Positions 8,565 to 18,380 are shown, numbered from the stretch's first letter. The stretch: DNA of 64,000 nt from Gilliamella sp. Choc5-1 (GCF_001690595.1 NZ_LZHH01000105.1:1-64000), one strand, 5' to 3'. The notes: generated from the sequence alone by a model not told the origin. Translations and numbers: made by a program.

Positions 8565-9260
8565 TTATTTTTTTGCATCAGCTTTGGGCTGAGGTAATAA
8601 TGTTAGTATGTCTTTAAAATCATCCAATAAAAAATCAGGATTGCTCGTAGCGATCGAGATGCCATAATTATAGCCATAGCTTAATGCTACCGTCGGGCAG
8701 TTGGCATTTTGCGCTGCTGTGATATCATTTTTAGAATCACCCACAAACAAGAGCTGATCACTAAACAATCCAAATGTTGCCATAACTTGATATAAGGGCG
8801 CTGGGTGTGGTTTTAATTTAATCACATCTCCACCACCAAGCACTAATGAAAAGTACTCTTTTATACCTAAAGAAGTCAGTAAAGCTGGTAAAAATTGTGC
8901 AGGTTTATTAGTTACTAATGCGAGTGGATAATTATTATCATAGAGTGCTTTTAAGGTCTCTTTAACGTTGGGAAATAATTTAGTTTCTGCATCAATGACT
9001 TTATCATAGTGCTGATTAAATAGATCTTTAGCTTTGGCAAAGAGTTCTGTTGATGGATCGACTTCAATTGCTTTAAATACTCTTTCTAGCATGATATCAA
9101 TACCATTACCTACGAAGTTTTTGATTTGTTCATTGCTAATTGTTGGTAGGTTTAAATCTGCTAGCATTTTTTGTGAGGCCAGTGCAAGCCCTGGGACACT
9201 ATCGACAAGTGTGCCATCTAAATCAAAAGCTACGGCCTGAATGTCATTTAATTTAGTCAT
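8565..9260 (-). CDS. gph: Phosphoglycolate phosphatase Gph
   Basis: A HAD-superfamily hydrolase of 231 residues. Motif I is [14 protein letters not shown] (Asp nucleophile near residue 13), motif II LVTNKP, and motif [13 protein letters not shown] with FVGDSKNDI. It removes phosphate from 2-phosphoglycolate formed during repair of oxidised DNA ends. The start overlaps the end of rpe by 8 bases, indicating translational coupling. The assignment rests on both motifs and the conserved rpe-gph-trpS order. Confidence 0.95.
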   Translation of the reverse strand: MTKLNDIQAVAFDLDGTLVDSVPGLALASQKMLADLNLPTISNEQIKNFVGNGIDIMLERVFKAIEVDPSTELFAKAKDLFNQHYDKVIDAETKLFPNVKETLKALYDNNYPLALVTNKPAQFLPALLTSLGIKEYFSLVLGGGDVIKLKPHPAPLYQVMATFGLFSDQLLFVGDSKNDITAAQNANCPTVALSYGYNYGISIATSNPDFLLDDFKDILTLLPQPKADAKK

Positions 9261-9930
9261 GTTGAACTCCTGCTAATTCTTTACGCATGGCATCAATAAC
9301 GGTTTTATAATCAGGTTGGTTAAATATAGCTGAACCAGCAACAAACATATCGGCACCAGCTTTAGCTATTTCAGCAATATTTTCTACTTTTACGCCGCCA
9401 TCAATTTCTAATCGAATATCGCGTCCAGATTCAATAATACGTTTTTTTACTTGTCGTAGTTTTTTTAAGGTTGATGGAATAAATGATTGTCCACCAAAGC
9501 CAGGGTTAACGCCCATTAATAAAATAATATCAATTTTATCTATGACATAATCTAAATAGTTTAACGGGGTTGCGGGATTAAATACAATACCAACTGTACA
9601 ACCATGATCTTTTATTAATTGCAATGAACGATCTAAATGAACAGTGGCTTCAGGGTGGATTGATATATTGCTTGCCCCAGTATTGGCAAAACTAGTTATT
9701 AAATCTTCAACTGGTGATACCATTAAATGCACATCAATAGGGGCGCTAACACCATAGTCGCGTAAAGCTTTACAAAACATTGAACCCATGGTTAGGTTGG
9801 GAACAAAGTGATTGTCCATTACGTCAAAATGGATAACATCGGCTCCTGCATCAAGCACTTTTTGAGTATCTTCGCCAAGACGCGCAAAATCGGCTGATAA
9901 TATTGATGGCGCAATAATGTATTTTTTCAT
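9253..9930 (-). CDS. rpe: Ribulose-phosphate 3-epimerase Rpe
   Basis: A TIM-barrel metalloenzyme of 225 residues that interconverts ribulose-5-P and xylulose-5-P in the pentose phosphate pathway. Metal ligands are visible in [15 protein letters not shown] (His and Asp) and DVHLMV, and the catalytic Asp is in LEIDGGVK. The phosphate-binding loop is MFVAGSAIF. Length is the same as in E. coli. It lies between dam and gph. Confidence 0.98.
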   Translation of the reverse strand: MKKYIIAPSILSADFARLGEDTQKVLDAGADVIHFDVMDNHFVPNLTMGSMFCKALRDYGVSAPIDVHLMVSPVEDLITSFANTGASNISIHPEATVHLDRSLQLIKDHGCTVGIVFNPATPLNYLDYVIDKIDIILLMGVNPGFGGQSFIPSTLKKLRQVKKRIIESGRDIRLEIDGGVKVENIAEIAKAGADMFVAGSAIFNQPDYKTVIDAMRKELAGVQHD

Positions 9931-9967
9931 AACCTACCTCTAATAACTTTACTTTAACCAAACCTGC

Positions 9968-10789
9968 TTATGACTTTTTATATAACGCTAAAATCTCGTC
10001 AATTTTTTTACGTCCTTCACCAGCACAGCTAATTGAGCGCCTCATTTCTGCCCGATAAAGCTCACTTGCTTTACTGTAAAGGGTCATTGTGTAATCAGTA
10101 TAATGATTAGACACTAGTACAGGTATATTTTTTTTATATGCTATGGTTTCAGCTAATTTTGATAGTTTTTTGTGTTCTTCAAATCCAAATATATTTGAAT
10201 AGTAGGCTGTAAAGCCCGCTGATTCATTCGGTGATATATAGGGCGGATCACAATAAATTACTGAATTTTTTTTTGCTTGTTTCATTACTTTATGATAAGG
10301 CGCACAAATAAACTGAGCTTTTTGCGCTTTTTCTGCAAAAAAATAGAGTTCTTTTTCAGGGAAATAAATTGTCTTATAACGCCCAAATGGGACATTAAAT
10401 AGGCCGCTGTTGTTATAACGACATAAACCGTTATAGCAATGACGATTTAAGTAGACAAATAAAAGTGATCTAAAATATTGGTCTTTACTACCATTAAATA
10501 AATCGCGCAGTTGGTAAAACGCATCGGGATTATTATTTTGAGTGGAAAATAACAATCGAAGGTCACTAATAAATTGATCAGGGCTTGATTGTAACAATTT
10601 AAATAATGAAATTAAATCGTTGTTGATATCCGCTAAAATATAACTTTTGTAGTTAGTATTCAAAAATACAGAACCAGCCCCGACAAAAGGTTCAATTAGT
10701 TGTTCGCCTTCTGGTAGATACCGTTTAATTGTGTCCACGAGCTCATATTTCCCTCCAGCCCATTTTAAAAAGGCTCGTTGCTTCTTCAA
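9968..10789 (-). CDS. dam: DNA adenine methyltransferase Dam
   Basis: A 273-residue alpha-class N6-adenine methyltransferase specific for GATC in its orthologues. It shows FLKWAGGKYELV at residues 7-18, the AdoMet motif EPFVGAGSVFLN, and the catalytic DPPY in IYCDPPYISPN. Context (SPOR protein upstream, rpe downstream) is that of enterobacterial dam, which argues for the housekeeping methylase acting in mismatch repair and replication control, not a restriction-modification enzyme. No restriction gene is adjacent. Confidence 0.96.
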   Translation of the reverse strand: MKKQRAFLKWAGGKYELVDTIKRYLPEGEQLIEPFVGAGSVFLNTNYKSYILADINNDLISLFKLLQSSPDQFISDLRLLFSTQNNNPDAFYQLRDLFNGSKDQYFRSLLFVYLNRHCYNGLCRYNNSGLFNVPFGRYKTIYFPEKELYFFAEKAQKAQFICAPYHKVMKQAKKNSVIYCDPPYISPNESAGFTAYYSNIFGFEEHKKLSKLAETIAYKKNIPVLVSNHYTDYTMTLYSKASELYRAEMRRSISCAGEGRKKIDEILALYKKS

Positions 10790-10838
10790 CGGATACTCCT
10801 AATTTGTCGTTGATCGGATAAATAAACGATATTTCTTG

Positions 10839-11654
10839 TTATTTCGTTACTTTTTCTTTGTTAATTGTTGCACCAGATTTAACCCATGGTTTGTCTTTTT
10901 TCAGTGCAGTTGGTAAAGACTTAATCGCTTTGTTCGCTTCATCTATTGATGAATAATTACCTTTTATTAAAACAAACCACGAACCAGATTGATGTTTAGA
11001 CTCATAAATATGGTAATCGGTTATATTATTTTGTTTGATAAATTTTTTTAATCCTTCCAATGATTTAGATGCACTAAGCTGAATGACATAGTGATCATTT
11101 TTTATCTTAATGTTTTTTTCTAAACCAACATTTTCATTTTTGCTATTAACCGAGTTATGGTTATTTTTTTTCGTATTGGTCTTACTAGCGACAGCATTAT
11201 CATTAGATGTTGTAACAGTCTGATGGTTTGCTTTATAACCCTTATTTTGATTATTAGTTAATGAACTTAAGTTACTATTTGTATTACCAAAAGATTCAAG
11301 TTGCGTATTAGATTGATTCAAAGTATTGTCTGATGATGTTTCTATTATTGAATTAGTACCTCTAATTTGATTTCCATTAACCTCACTAATGTTTTGTTCA
11401 TCAGTGATTGTATCATTGATTTCTTCTGCTGACGTTACTCCATTTACCTCTGAAGGGGTTAATGATGTTTCTGTTTTTTTGTGAAAAGAATAAAAGATAA
11501 TCAAAAAAAGTAATAAAAAAATAATAATTGTTAAACCGAAAATAATTAACTTTTTCCTTGGAAAATCTTGAAGAAAACCGAGCAATTTTAATGAGGGCGT
11601 AGAGTCCTTATTAGGTTGTTCTGATATATAACGGTCATCTTTATCTACACGCAT
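10839..11654 (-). CDS. damX: DamX-like SPOR-domain cell division protein
   Basis: A 271-residue bitopic membrane protein: a short cytoplasmic N-terminus, one transmembrane segment at about 34-55 (KLIIFGLTIIIFLLLFLIIF), a long Asn/Ser/Thr-rich linker, and a C-terminal SPOR domain (about 185-265, HYVIQLSASKSLEGL...). SPOR domains bind denuded septal peptidoglycan. E. coli DamX is much longer (about 428), but synteny just upstream of dam supports the call. The linker is of low complexity and is probably not conserved. Its other usual neighbour, aroB, is absent. Confidence 0.82.
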   Translation of the reverse strand: MRVDKDDRYISEQPNKDSTPSLKLLGFLQDFPRKKLIIFGLTIIIFLLLFLIIFYSFHKKTETSLTPSEVNGVTSAEEINDTITDEQNISEVNGNQIRGTNSIIETSSDNTLNQSNTQLESFGNTNSNLSSLTNNQNKGYKANHQTVTTSNDNAVASKTNTKKNNHNSVNSKNENVGLEKNIKIKNDHYVIQLSASKSLEGLKKFIKQNNITDYHIYESKHQSGSWFVLIKGNYSSIDEANKAIKSLPTALKKDKPWVKSGATINKEKVTK

Positions 11655-11721
11655 ACTTACTCCTTAACCTATTAAAAGATTTATTGCTTCATGATTAGTT
11701 ATTATTTCTAAAATAAGCTAT

Positions 11722-12243
11722 TTAAATTTGTTCTATTTTATCGATAATATAACTTGCAACACCTTTGGCACTTTGTTCATCGGTTTTAATGGTAATATCA
11801 GCAATTTCTTCGTAAAGAGGTTCACGTTCACTGGCAAGATCTTCGTAAAGTTCACGGGGTGTGTTACCGCCTTGTAATAAAGGGCGACGTTTATCTTTTT
11901 GCGTTCTTGCCATTTGTTTTTCGATAGTTGTTTCAAGGTAGACAACGATTCCCCTAGCGGATAATCGATTGCGTGTCTCTTTAGATAAGACTGAACCCCC
12001 ACCTGTTGCAAGAACAACACCTTGTTTTTCAGTCAATTCGTTAATGACTTTTTCTTCTCTGGCACGGAACCCTTCTTCCCCTTCTAGGTCAAAAATCCAT
12101 GCGATATCTGCACCAGTACGTTTTTCAATCTCTTGATCTGAGTCAAAAAAATCCATGCCTAACTGTTGTGCAATTTGTCGGCCTATTGTGCTTTTTCCCG
12201 CCCCCATTGGGCCAATTAGAAAGATATTTCGCTTTTCTGCCAT
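11722..12243 (-). CDS. aroK: Shikimate kinase AroK
   Basis: A 173-residue P-loop kinase that phosphorylates shikimate in the chorismate pathway. The Walker A is [15 protein letters not shown] (residues 8-22), followed by [13 protein letters not shown], the substrate-binding FRAREE, and VLATGGGSV. Length equals E. coli AroK (173). In enterobacteria aroK-aroB-damX-dam are contiguous. Here only 67 bp separate aroK from damX, so aroB has been lost from or moved out of this locus. Confidence 0.97.
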   Translation of the reverse strand: MAEKRNIFLIGPMGAGKSTIGRQIAQQLGMDFFDSDQEIEKRTGADIAWIFDLEGEEGFRAREEKVINELTEKQGVVLATGGGSVLSKETRNRLSARGIVVYLETTIEKQMARTQKDKRRPLLQGGNTPRELYEDLASEREPLYEEIADITIKTDEQSAKGVASYIIDKIEQI

Positions 12244-12429
12244 TGTAATTTCATCATCTATTAATTTGGGTTAAAAATATACAACACACTAATAACTCAT
12301 TATAATTTATAAAATTATTTTAGTTATTACTGTGTAACTTTTCTTGGATCTCCGTCTAACGACAAAAATTTAGGTTGGTAATTATCTCAATAGATAGTAC
12401 CTTTTGGCAATAGGTATTTACCAATAGTT

Positions 12430-13392
12430 TTAGCTAATACCAGCTTGATGCAAATCATGGATGTTTAAAACACCTACTAATTCATCGTTGTTATTAACAA
12501 CCGGAGCGGCAGTAATATTATGATCAGTAAATAATTTTAGAGCTTCGACAGCCTTCCAACTTTCAGGAATTCGATGCCCTAGGCTGGTCATAACGTCCAT
12601 AATGTTATCTTGTAATGTACCATTTTTTAATAATAAGCGACGTAGATCACCATCGGTAAATACACCTGCTATTTTATTATTATCTTGACAGATTGCAACT
12701 AAGCCTACACCTGTACGGCTTAATTCTAACATTGTATCAAGAACTGTTGCTGTTTGTGGCACTTTAGGTATTCGATCCCCTGTTCGCATTATATCCCGTA
12801 CATGGTTGAGTAATTTAGCTCCTAAGCTACCAGCAGGATGGGATCGTGCAAAGTCTTCTTCCTTAAACCCTCGTGCGCGCATTACAGCAATTGCTAGCGC
12901 ATCGCCCATTAATAATGTGTTGGTTGAACTTGATGTCGGTGCAAGTCCCATTGGGCAGGCTTCTTTTTCAATTGAAATATCAAGAATGGCTTGGGCTGAT
13001 TTAGCAAGTGGTGAATCCAACCCTCCAGTAATAGCAATAACAGGAACCTGCATTTCGGTAAGAATAGGTAAAATTAAATTAAATTCCTTAGCTCGACCTG
13101 AGTATGAAATTAATATGGCTACGTCGTTTTGAGTTATCATTCCTAAGTCGCCATGCAGGGCTTCCGATGGGTGCATAAAAAAAGCTGGGCTACCTGTACT
13201 TGCTAACGAAGCGGCAATTTTTTTTCCTATGTGTCCAGATTTTCCAATACCTGAAACAACAACTTTACCTTTGGTACTTAAAATTAGTTGACAAGCATTA
13301 ATAAAATCTTTGCCAAGCCGATTAGGCAATTTTTTTGCTTCTTGTAACTCTAATTCTAGAAGCTCTCGACCATATTGTAATATTTTATCCAT
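12430..13392 (-). CDS. kdsD: Arabinose-5-phosphate isomerase KdsD
   Basis: A 320-residue enzyme with an N-terminal SIS sugar isomerase domain (VVSGIGKSGHIGKKIAASLASTG near 45-67 and an EALHGDLGM segment) and two C-terminal CBS domains (about 200-318). It converts ribulose-5-P to arabinose-5-P, the first step towards the LPS sugar Kdo. A KpsF/GutQ paralogue cannot be fully excluded, because the usual yrbG/kdsC/lpt neighbours are missing. Length and domain order fit KdsD. Confidence 0.9.
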   Translation of the reverse strand: MDKILQYGRELLELELQEAKKLPNRLGKDFINACQLILSTKGKVVVSGIGKSGHIGKKIAASLASTGSPAFFMHPSEALHGDLGMITQNDVAILISYSGRAKEFNLILPILTEMQVPVIAITGGLDSPLAKSAQAILDISIEKEACPMGLAPTSSSTNTLLMGDALAIAVMRARGFKEEDFARSHPAGSLGAKLLNHVRDIMRTGDRIPKVPQTATVLDTMLELSRTGVGLVAICQDNNKIAGVFTDGDLRRLLLKNGTLQDNIMDVMTSLGHRIPESWKAVEALKLFTDHNITAAPVVNNNDELVGVLNIHDLHQAGIS

Positions 13393-13552
13393 TTTAATTA
13401 ACCTATCGAATAAAAATAAATAAACGGCAAATATAATCGGTGAATAGGGGGGGATAACGATTATAAAAGCTAAATTGGTATTAGTTTAACAATTAACGGT
13501 TGAATATTCAAAAAAGTATCATATCAATATCTACTTGTTAACTTTTAATAAT

Positions 13553-14176
13553 CTAAAAACCTAAAGCAACTTTGATCCCTAGTGTAATTAAAATAATACC
13601 CAGTAATTTATCAATGATAAATTGAAGTTTAAAGTAACGACGTTGTACGCTTTGTGTTTGAAAAATAAATACCACAAAAGGCCACCAAAAAATAGCTTCA
13701 ATCCAAATGATAGATGCGACAATGAGCTTATCAAAGATTGATGACTCTGCATTGAGTACTTGAGTAAAGGTAGCTAAAAAGAATAATGTTGCTTTTGGAT
13801 TAAGTAAATTACATAAAAAGCCTTGCATAAAGGCTGATTTACCTGAAATTGACTGCAAAATTTGTTGTTCACCAATATAGGTTATATTTGTCTTTTTAGC
13901 CATTAGTGCCTTTATGCCAAGCCATATTAAGTAAGTAGCGCCGGCATAGCGTAAAGCGTTATAAAGTAATGGTGTGGTAGCGATAAGCACTGCAACGCCC
14001 GCAACACAATAGCTCATATGAACTAAGATGGCTGTAATTACACCTAAACCAGTGAGTAATGCTACTTTTCGGTTATAACTCAAGCTATTTTTTAATACCA
14101 AAAAGAAATCAGGCCCTGGTGAAATCATTCCTAAAAAGTTAATTGTAGTGACTAAAATTAATGTATCAAACGTCAT
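13553..14176 (-). CDS. LysE/RhtB-family amino acid exporter
   Basis: A 207-residue polytopic inner-membrane protein with about six hydrophobic segments. Family hallmarks are FLGMISPGPDFFLVLKNS near the N-terminus and LCNLLNPKATLFFLATF in the middle. RhtB-family proteins export amino acids such as threonine or homoserine; the substrate cannot be read from sequence. It lies 9 bp downstream of the sulfatase-like gene on the same strand, so they may be co-transcribed, but a functional link is not evident. Confidence 0.85.
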   Translation of the reverse strand: MTFDTLILVTTINFLGMISPGPDFFLVLKNSLSYNRKVALLTGLGVITAILVHMSYCVAGVAVLIATTPLLYNALRYAGATYLIWLGIKALMAKKTNITYIGEQQILQSISGKSAFMQGFLCNLLNPKATLFFLATFTQVLNAESSIFDKLIVASIIWIEAIFWWPFVVFIFQTQSVQRRYFKLQFIIDKLLGIILITLGIKVALGF

Positions 14177-14185
14177 TTTGTTGAC

Positions 14186-15628
14186 CTATTTGTATACTTG
14201 TGCTGAATTGTTGATTGTTGCAATATTGGCTTTATTTTGCTCAATAAACTGTTTTTTATCAAAATTAGGTTTGGTTAAATAGTCTGTCAAAAATTTGGCA
14301 TTACTTTCAACTTTTGCACCATTTAGAATTAAACGAGGCAAATCAATTTGATAAATAGTTTGATCAGTTGTTTTTTGTAGATCTTGAGTGTTAGCATTCG
14401 TTAATAAGTAAAGTTTGCGCTCTTTTTGTGACAGGCGATTGATCATTGGTGTGCCTGCTCCCATCATTAAATGATCTGGAAAAATATAAAATATAGTATT
14501 TTCTAATATCCCTTCATCTTTTAAATGATTGATAAAAATTCCTAAATTATGATCTAAAGATGCGGCAACGAACGACATGTTATCAGATTTAGGCGAAATG
14601 ATGGGTTTCATTCTTTCATCATCAAAACCATTTGGTGCATGGGTTGAAATCGTTGACACAAATAAGGCAAACGGTTGATTGTTTTGACGCATTTGCGTAA
14701 TTTGTTTTTTCGCTATATCAAAAATATCTTTATCATATAACCCAAATGGTGCTGATGGATATTGTCCAACGTAGTTTTTTTCAGAAATAACTTGTATACC
14801 TAACATATCCACTGTATGCCCAATACCTGCAAACTCAGGTCCGGCTATTACATAACGGGTTTGGTAGCCAGCTTTTTTAAGTACATCTCCCAAGCTAACG
14901 AGATTTGTTTCGTTTGCACGCATTAATGGTGATGTTGTGTAACCTCCAATTAAAAAAGGCATGCCAGTCATATAGGTGTACATTGATGCGGTAGTCCAGC
15001 TACTACCTGAACTCATTGGCATATTAGCGAAAAAAGTATAGCCTTGACTAAGTTTTTGTAAATTTGGGGTTATTTCTTGAAAATCTAAAAAGCCTTGTTC
15101 AAATGATTCTAATGATAGCACAATAATATTTTTCCCCTGATGACTAACAAGCTGATCTTTATTTGTGTAGTTAGTCATGTTGAGTGATTGTAATGCTTGC
15201 TCAAACGGCTCACGTGGGGCACTTGTGACTTGATAAATTTCGTACAAACGGCTTAATGGTCCATTGTGATAACTAATTGAGATGATTGCTACAACGGCTA
15301 ATAACAAACGAACAATTAAATGGCATTTGCGTTTACACCAATTTGCGAGTTTTGATAGCAAAAAAATAAGGGCAAAAAAGACCACAATAACTAAGAGCGC
15401 TTGCAATTTAAAAATAAATAACCCTTCTATAATGTCATTGATATTTAAATTGACATAAAACTGATAATCAATAAATCCACCACTAAAGTAGATGGAAGTA
15501 AGCTCCATTACGATAAAGATCGTGAATAACGTTATACTTAAAAGTTGCCACTTTTTTTGTTTAAAAAGCGAAGCAAAAACAATAGTGATAATAAAAAGTG
15601 GTAAAACAATCAGTGTTGATAAAGGCAT
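14186..15628 (-). CDS. LTA-synthase-like membrane sulfatase-family protein
   Basis: A 480-residue protein with about four to five N-terminal transmembrane segments (residues 1-135) and a C-terminal alkaline-phosphatase/sulfatase-fold domain facing the periplasm. Visible metal-site elements are NIIVLSLESFE near 165, the nucleophile region SSGSSWTTASMYTYMTGMP near 205, and FYIFPDHLMMG with ISTHAP towards the end. This architecture is that of lipoteichoic acid synthases, OpgB-like phosphoglycerol transferases and phosphoethanolamine transferases. In a Gram-negative it most likely transfers a phospho-alcohol to an envelope glycan or lipid. The exact donor and acceptor are unknown. Confidence 0.75.
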   Translation of the reverse strand: MPLSTLIVLPLFIITIVFASLFKQKKWQLLSITLFTIFIVMELTSIYFSGGFIDYQFYVNLNINDIIEGLFIFKLQALLVIVVFFALIFLLSKLANWCKRKCHLIVRLLLAVVAIISISYHNGPLSRLYEIYQVTSAPREPFEQALQSLNMTNYTNKDQLVSHQGKNIIVLSLESFEQGFLDFQEITPNLQKLSQGYTFFANMPMSSGSSWTTASMYTYMTGMPFLIGGYTTSPLMRANETNLVSLGDVLKKAGYQTRYVIAGPEFAGIGHTVDMLGIQVISEKNYVGQYPSAPFGLYDKDIFDIAKKQITQMRQNNQPFALFVSTISTHAPNGFDDERMKPIISPKSDNMSFVAASLDHNLGIFINHLKDEGILENTIFYIFPDHLMMGAGTPMINRLSQKERKLYLLTNANTQDLQKTTDQTIYQIDLPRLILNGAKVESNAKFLTDYLTKPNFDKKQFIEQNKANIATINNSAQVYK

Positions 15629-15758
15629 AAAATATGTTGCTCAATCTATTCAATAATCAATTTTGCCTAAGTATATACTTAATGCATAAAAAAATAAAAA
15701 TACTGGCTAATTTGCTTTATAAATTACAGCATAAAATATGTGGTATTAATATTTAAAA

Positions 15759-15773
15759 TGATAACTGTTATTA
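15759..15773 (+). promoter_or_regulatory. Candidate Fur box upstream of the iron cluster
   Basis: TGATAACTGTTATTA is a 7-1-7 near-palindrome close to the Fur consensus (TGATAAT-N-ATTATCA, 11 of 14 positions). A second TGATAAT lies just downstream at about 15782. It is 72 bases before the start of the nitroreductase-like gene, within a promoter-length gap. The iron-uptake genes downstream make Fur control plausible; it is untested. Confidence 0.5.
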
Positions 15774-15844
15774 TTTAATATTGATAATTAATGTCATTCG
15801 CAATAATATATCTCCATCCCATTTTTATAATGTTAGGAATTGTT

Positions 15845-16477
15845 ATGCCGTGTTTTATACGGAAAATCATTATTATTTTATCTTTATTTTGCTTTTCTTT
15901 TTGTTATGCCGATATCACATTACCAACACCGCAAACTAAAGATGGTATGAGTTTATTTGAAAGTTTAAAAAAACGATCTTCAACATCAGGAGGGGGTTTC
16001 CCTGCTGGTCAAGTTTCTGATAACGAACTTTCAACCGTACTTTGGGCCGCAAGTGGCTTAAACCGAGGTAAAAATGGTTGGACAGTGCCCATGGCTAATG
16101 GCAATTCTCCTTATGTAAGAATTTATGTCGCTAGCGAAAAGGGAACTTTTTTATATGAATGGGAAGGTCATTATCTAAAAGAAATTAATAATAAAGATAT
16201 TCGTGCTGATATTGGTTTGCAAAATTTTACTAGGCGAGCTGCTTATTCGTTGATTTTTGTGTCAGACGCTAGTGCATTTACTGATATCAATCCAGAACAG
16301 ATCACTAATTTTAGTTACACAGCTGTTGGTGGAATGAGTCAAAATGCTTATTTAGCAGCAGCAGCCTTAAAATTAAGTGCTCGTTATATTCACTCCATCA
16401 AACCCGAAGTCATAAGCCAAGAACTACAATTGCCCGAAGGCAGTAAGCCACTTGGTATGCTCTTATTAGGAAAATAA
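15845..16477 (+). CDS. Exported nitroreductase-like protein
   Basis: The start at 15845 was chosen because AGGA lies 6 bases upstream and the protein then opens with a signal peptide (basic MPCFIRK, hydrophobic core, cleavage near CYA-DI). The mature part (about 190 residues) has nitroreductase/SagB-type flavoenzyme features: KRSSTSGGGFPAGQVSDNELSTVLWAASGLNR and AVGGMSQNAYLAAAALKL. Such proteins bind FMN and transfer electrons, but export is unusual. It is 16 bp before the FTR1 gene and on the same strand, so it may supply periplasmic ferric-iron reduction for that system. This role is inferred from context only. Confidence 0.75.
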   Translation: MPCFIRKIIIILSLFCFSFCYADITLPTPQTKDGMSLFESLKKRSSTSGGGFPAGQVSDNELSTVLWAASGLNRGKNGWTVPMANGNSPYVRIYVASEKGTFLYEWEGHYLKEINNKDIRADIGLQNFTRRAAYSLIFVSDASAFTDINPEQITNFSYTAVGGMSQNAYLAAAALKLSARYIHSIKPEVISQELQLPEGSKPLGMLLLGK

Positions 16478-16493
16478 CAGGTAACAACACAAT

Positions 16494-17696
16494 ATGAAAC
16501 GATTTTTGACACTTGTTTTACTTCTTATTGTGAGCTTAATGACTTTTGCTCAATCATCTTATGCTGCGGAAAAAAAATATGAAAGTTGGAATGCCATTGT
16601 TGATGAAATGGATGTGATTTTAAATGACGCTTATGATATCTATTTTATGAAAGATGCTGAGCGTGCTAAAGCGCAAGTCAATAATGCCTATTTCGGCTTC
16701 TATGAAAAGCATGGAGTAGAGCGAGCGGTAATGTCTTATATTTCAGGGAAACGAGGAACCGATACCGAATATCAATTTAATAAAATCAAACGATTGATGA
16801 GCAGTGGAGCGCCTAATAAAGCTGTTCGTGTTGAGATCGATACAATTTTAAAAATGTTGCACGAAGATGCCAATGAATTGGATGGTAAAAAAGAGAGTGG
16901 TTGGAGCGTTTTCTTTGCTTCATTTATTATTCTATTTCGGGAAGGATTAGAAGCGATTTTAGTCATTGCGGCAATTTCGGCTTACCTTGTTCGTTCAGGC
17001 AATATAGCAATGGTAAAAGTGGTTTATATGAGCTCGCTTGCCGCTGTTTTTGTCAGTGTACTTGCCGCAATAGCGCTACGTTCTGCAATTAAAATCAGCG
17101 GCGCTAATCAAGAAATTATTGAAGGCTCGGCAATGTTGCTTGCGACAGTGGTGTTATTTTTTATTAGTAATTGGATGTTTTCCAAAGCCGAAGCTGAAAC
17201 ATGGAAAAATTATGTTCAAGGCAAAGTGCAAACAGCAATTTCGTCAGGAAGCCGCTTTGCATTAGGATTTGCTGCCTTTTTAGCTGTTTTTCGAGAAGGA
17301 GCTGAAACAATTTTGTTTTACCAAGCTATGTTAGCTGATACACAAGATCATATGGATAAGGTTTGGTATGGGCTTGCTGTTGGAACAATAGTTTTGGCGG
17401 TAATTTTTATGGTGATCCGTTTTGGTTCGCTCAAATTACCTCTTAAGCCATTTTTTATTGGTACTAGTGTATTGATGTACGTTATGGCCATTGCTTTTGC
17501 AGGCGGAGGAATGAAAGAGTTACAAGAAGCGGATATTATTTCAGTTACTCCAGTTGATTTTGTTCATTCTGTTGAAATTTTAGGTATTTATCCAACGCTC
17601 GAAACATTAATTCCACAAATAATTATGGTGTTAATTGTGGTATTTTCGGTTATGTATTACACATTTGAACGTAGTCATAAAAATTACAAATTATAA
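16494..17696 (+). CDS. FTR1-family iron permease
   Basis: A 400-residue protein: signal-like N-terminus (ends near SYA-AE), a soluble periplasmic helical region to about residue 135, then seven hydrophobic segments. Both iron-transport motifs are present, REGLE at 149-153 and REGAE at 267-271, as in FetM, EfeU and Campylobacter Cj1658. The gene for the P19 periplasmic protein follows, the usual pair in which P19 hands iron to the permease. Probably part of one operon from 15845 onwards. Confidence 0.93.
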   Translation: MKRFLTLVLLLIVSLMTFAQSSYAAEKKYESWNAIVDEMDVILNDAYDIYFMKDAERAKAQVNNAYFGFYEKHGVERAVMSYISGKRGTDTEYQFNKIKRLMSSGAPNKAVRVEIDTILKMLHEDANELDGKKESGWSVFFASFIILFREGLEAILVIAAISAYLVRSGNIAMVKVVYMSSLAAVFVSVLAAIALRSAIKISGANQEIIEGSAMLLATVVLFFISNWMFSKAEAETWKNYVQGKVQTAISSGSRFALGFAAFLAVFREGAETILFYQAMLADTQDHMDKVWYGLAVGTIVLAVIFMVIRFGSLKLPLKPFFIGTSVLMYVMAIAFAGGGMKELQEADIISVTPVDFVHSVEILGIYPTLETLIPQIIMVLIVVFSVMYYTFERSHKNYKL

Positions 17697-17766
17697 AAAA
17701 TTCATAATATTAAATAATTAGAAATAATTATTAAAAGTCTTTAAAAACAAAGTGAAGGAGTTTTCA

Positions 17767-18330
17767 ATGAAAAAATTAGTCTTATCAGCAGGTATTGCTT
17801 CAATACTAGCACTATCTTCATTTGCTCATGCCGCTGCACCAGCGCCAGGTGAACAAAAAGGTTTTGAAGAATTCCCTATTGGTGATGAAGTTACTGTTGG
17901 CCCATTACATATTGGGGCTGTTTATTTCCAACCTGTTGATATGGAACCTGCTGGTATGGGTGGTTTACCAGCTTCAAAATCAGACATGCATATTGAAGCA
18001 GATATTTCGGCAGCCGAAGGTAATAACTTAGGCTATGGCGTAGGTGATTTTGTTCCTTATTTAACAGTTAAATACAAAATCAAAAAAGAAGGCAGTGATA
18101 AAGTTCTTGAAGGTAACTTTATGCCAATGAACGCATCAGATGGTCCTCACTATGGTAATAACATTAAACTTGAAGGTGCTGGTAAATATAAAGTAACTTT
18201 TATTATTGAAAACCCTGAAAAACAAGGTTATTTATTACACGTTGATAAAGAAACAGGGGTAGAAGGTCGCTTCTGGACTAAACCGATTGAAGTTTCTTGG
18301 GACTTTGATTATATTCCGCGTGCATGGTAA
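17767..18330 (+). CDS. P19/Tp34-family periplasmic iron-uptake protein
   Basis: A 187-residue exported protein; the start follows GAAGGAG at 6-base spacing. The signal peptide ends near AHA-AAPAP. The mature domain has the P19 (FetP/Tp34) fold signature: PLHIGAVYFQPVDMEPAGM, SDMHIEADI (His/Met/Glu metal site, copper in crystal structures of homologues) and YLLHVDKETG. It forms a dimer with FTR1-type permeases in C. jejuni and E. coli FetMP. A hairpin after the gene may raise its level relative to downstream genes. Codon use looks more regular than its neighbours, consistent with high expression. Confidence 0.93.
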   Translation: MKKLVLSAGIASILALSSFAHAAAPAPGEQKGFEEFPIGDEVTVGPLHIGAVYFQPVDMEPAGMGGLPASKSDMHIEADISAAEGNNLGYGVGDFVPYLTVKYKIKKEGSDKVLEGNFMPMNASDGPHYGNNIKLEGAGKYKVTFIIENPEKQGYLLHVDKETGVEGRFWTKPIEVSWDFDYIPRAW

Positions 18331-18380
18331 CTTTTTTTAGATACTAAATATAATTAATATCATAATTAATAGTCAGTTAT

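Noticed and set aside
9968-10789. Dam as part of a restriction-modification or phage module
   Set aside because: Its neighbours are the conserved damX-like, rpe, gph and trpS genes, and no nuclease gene is adjacent.
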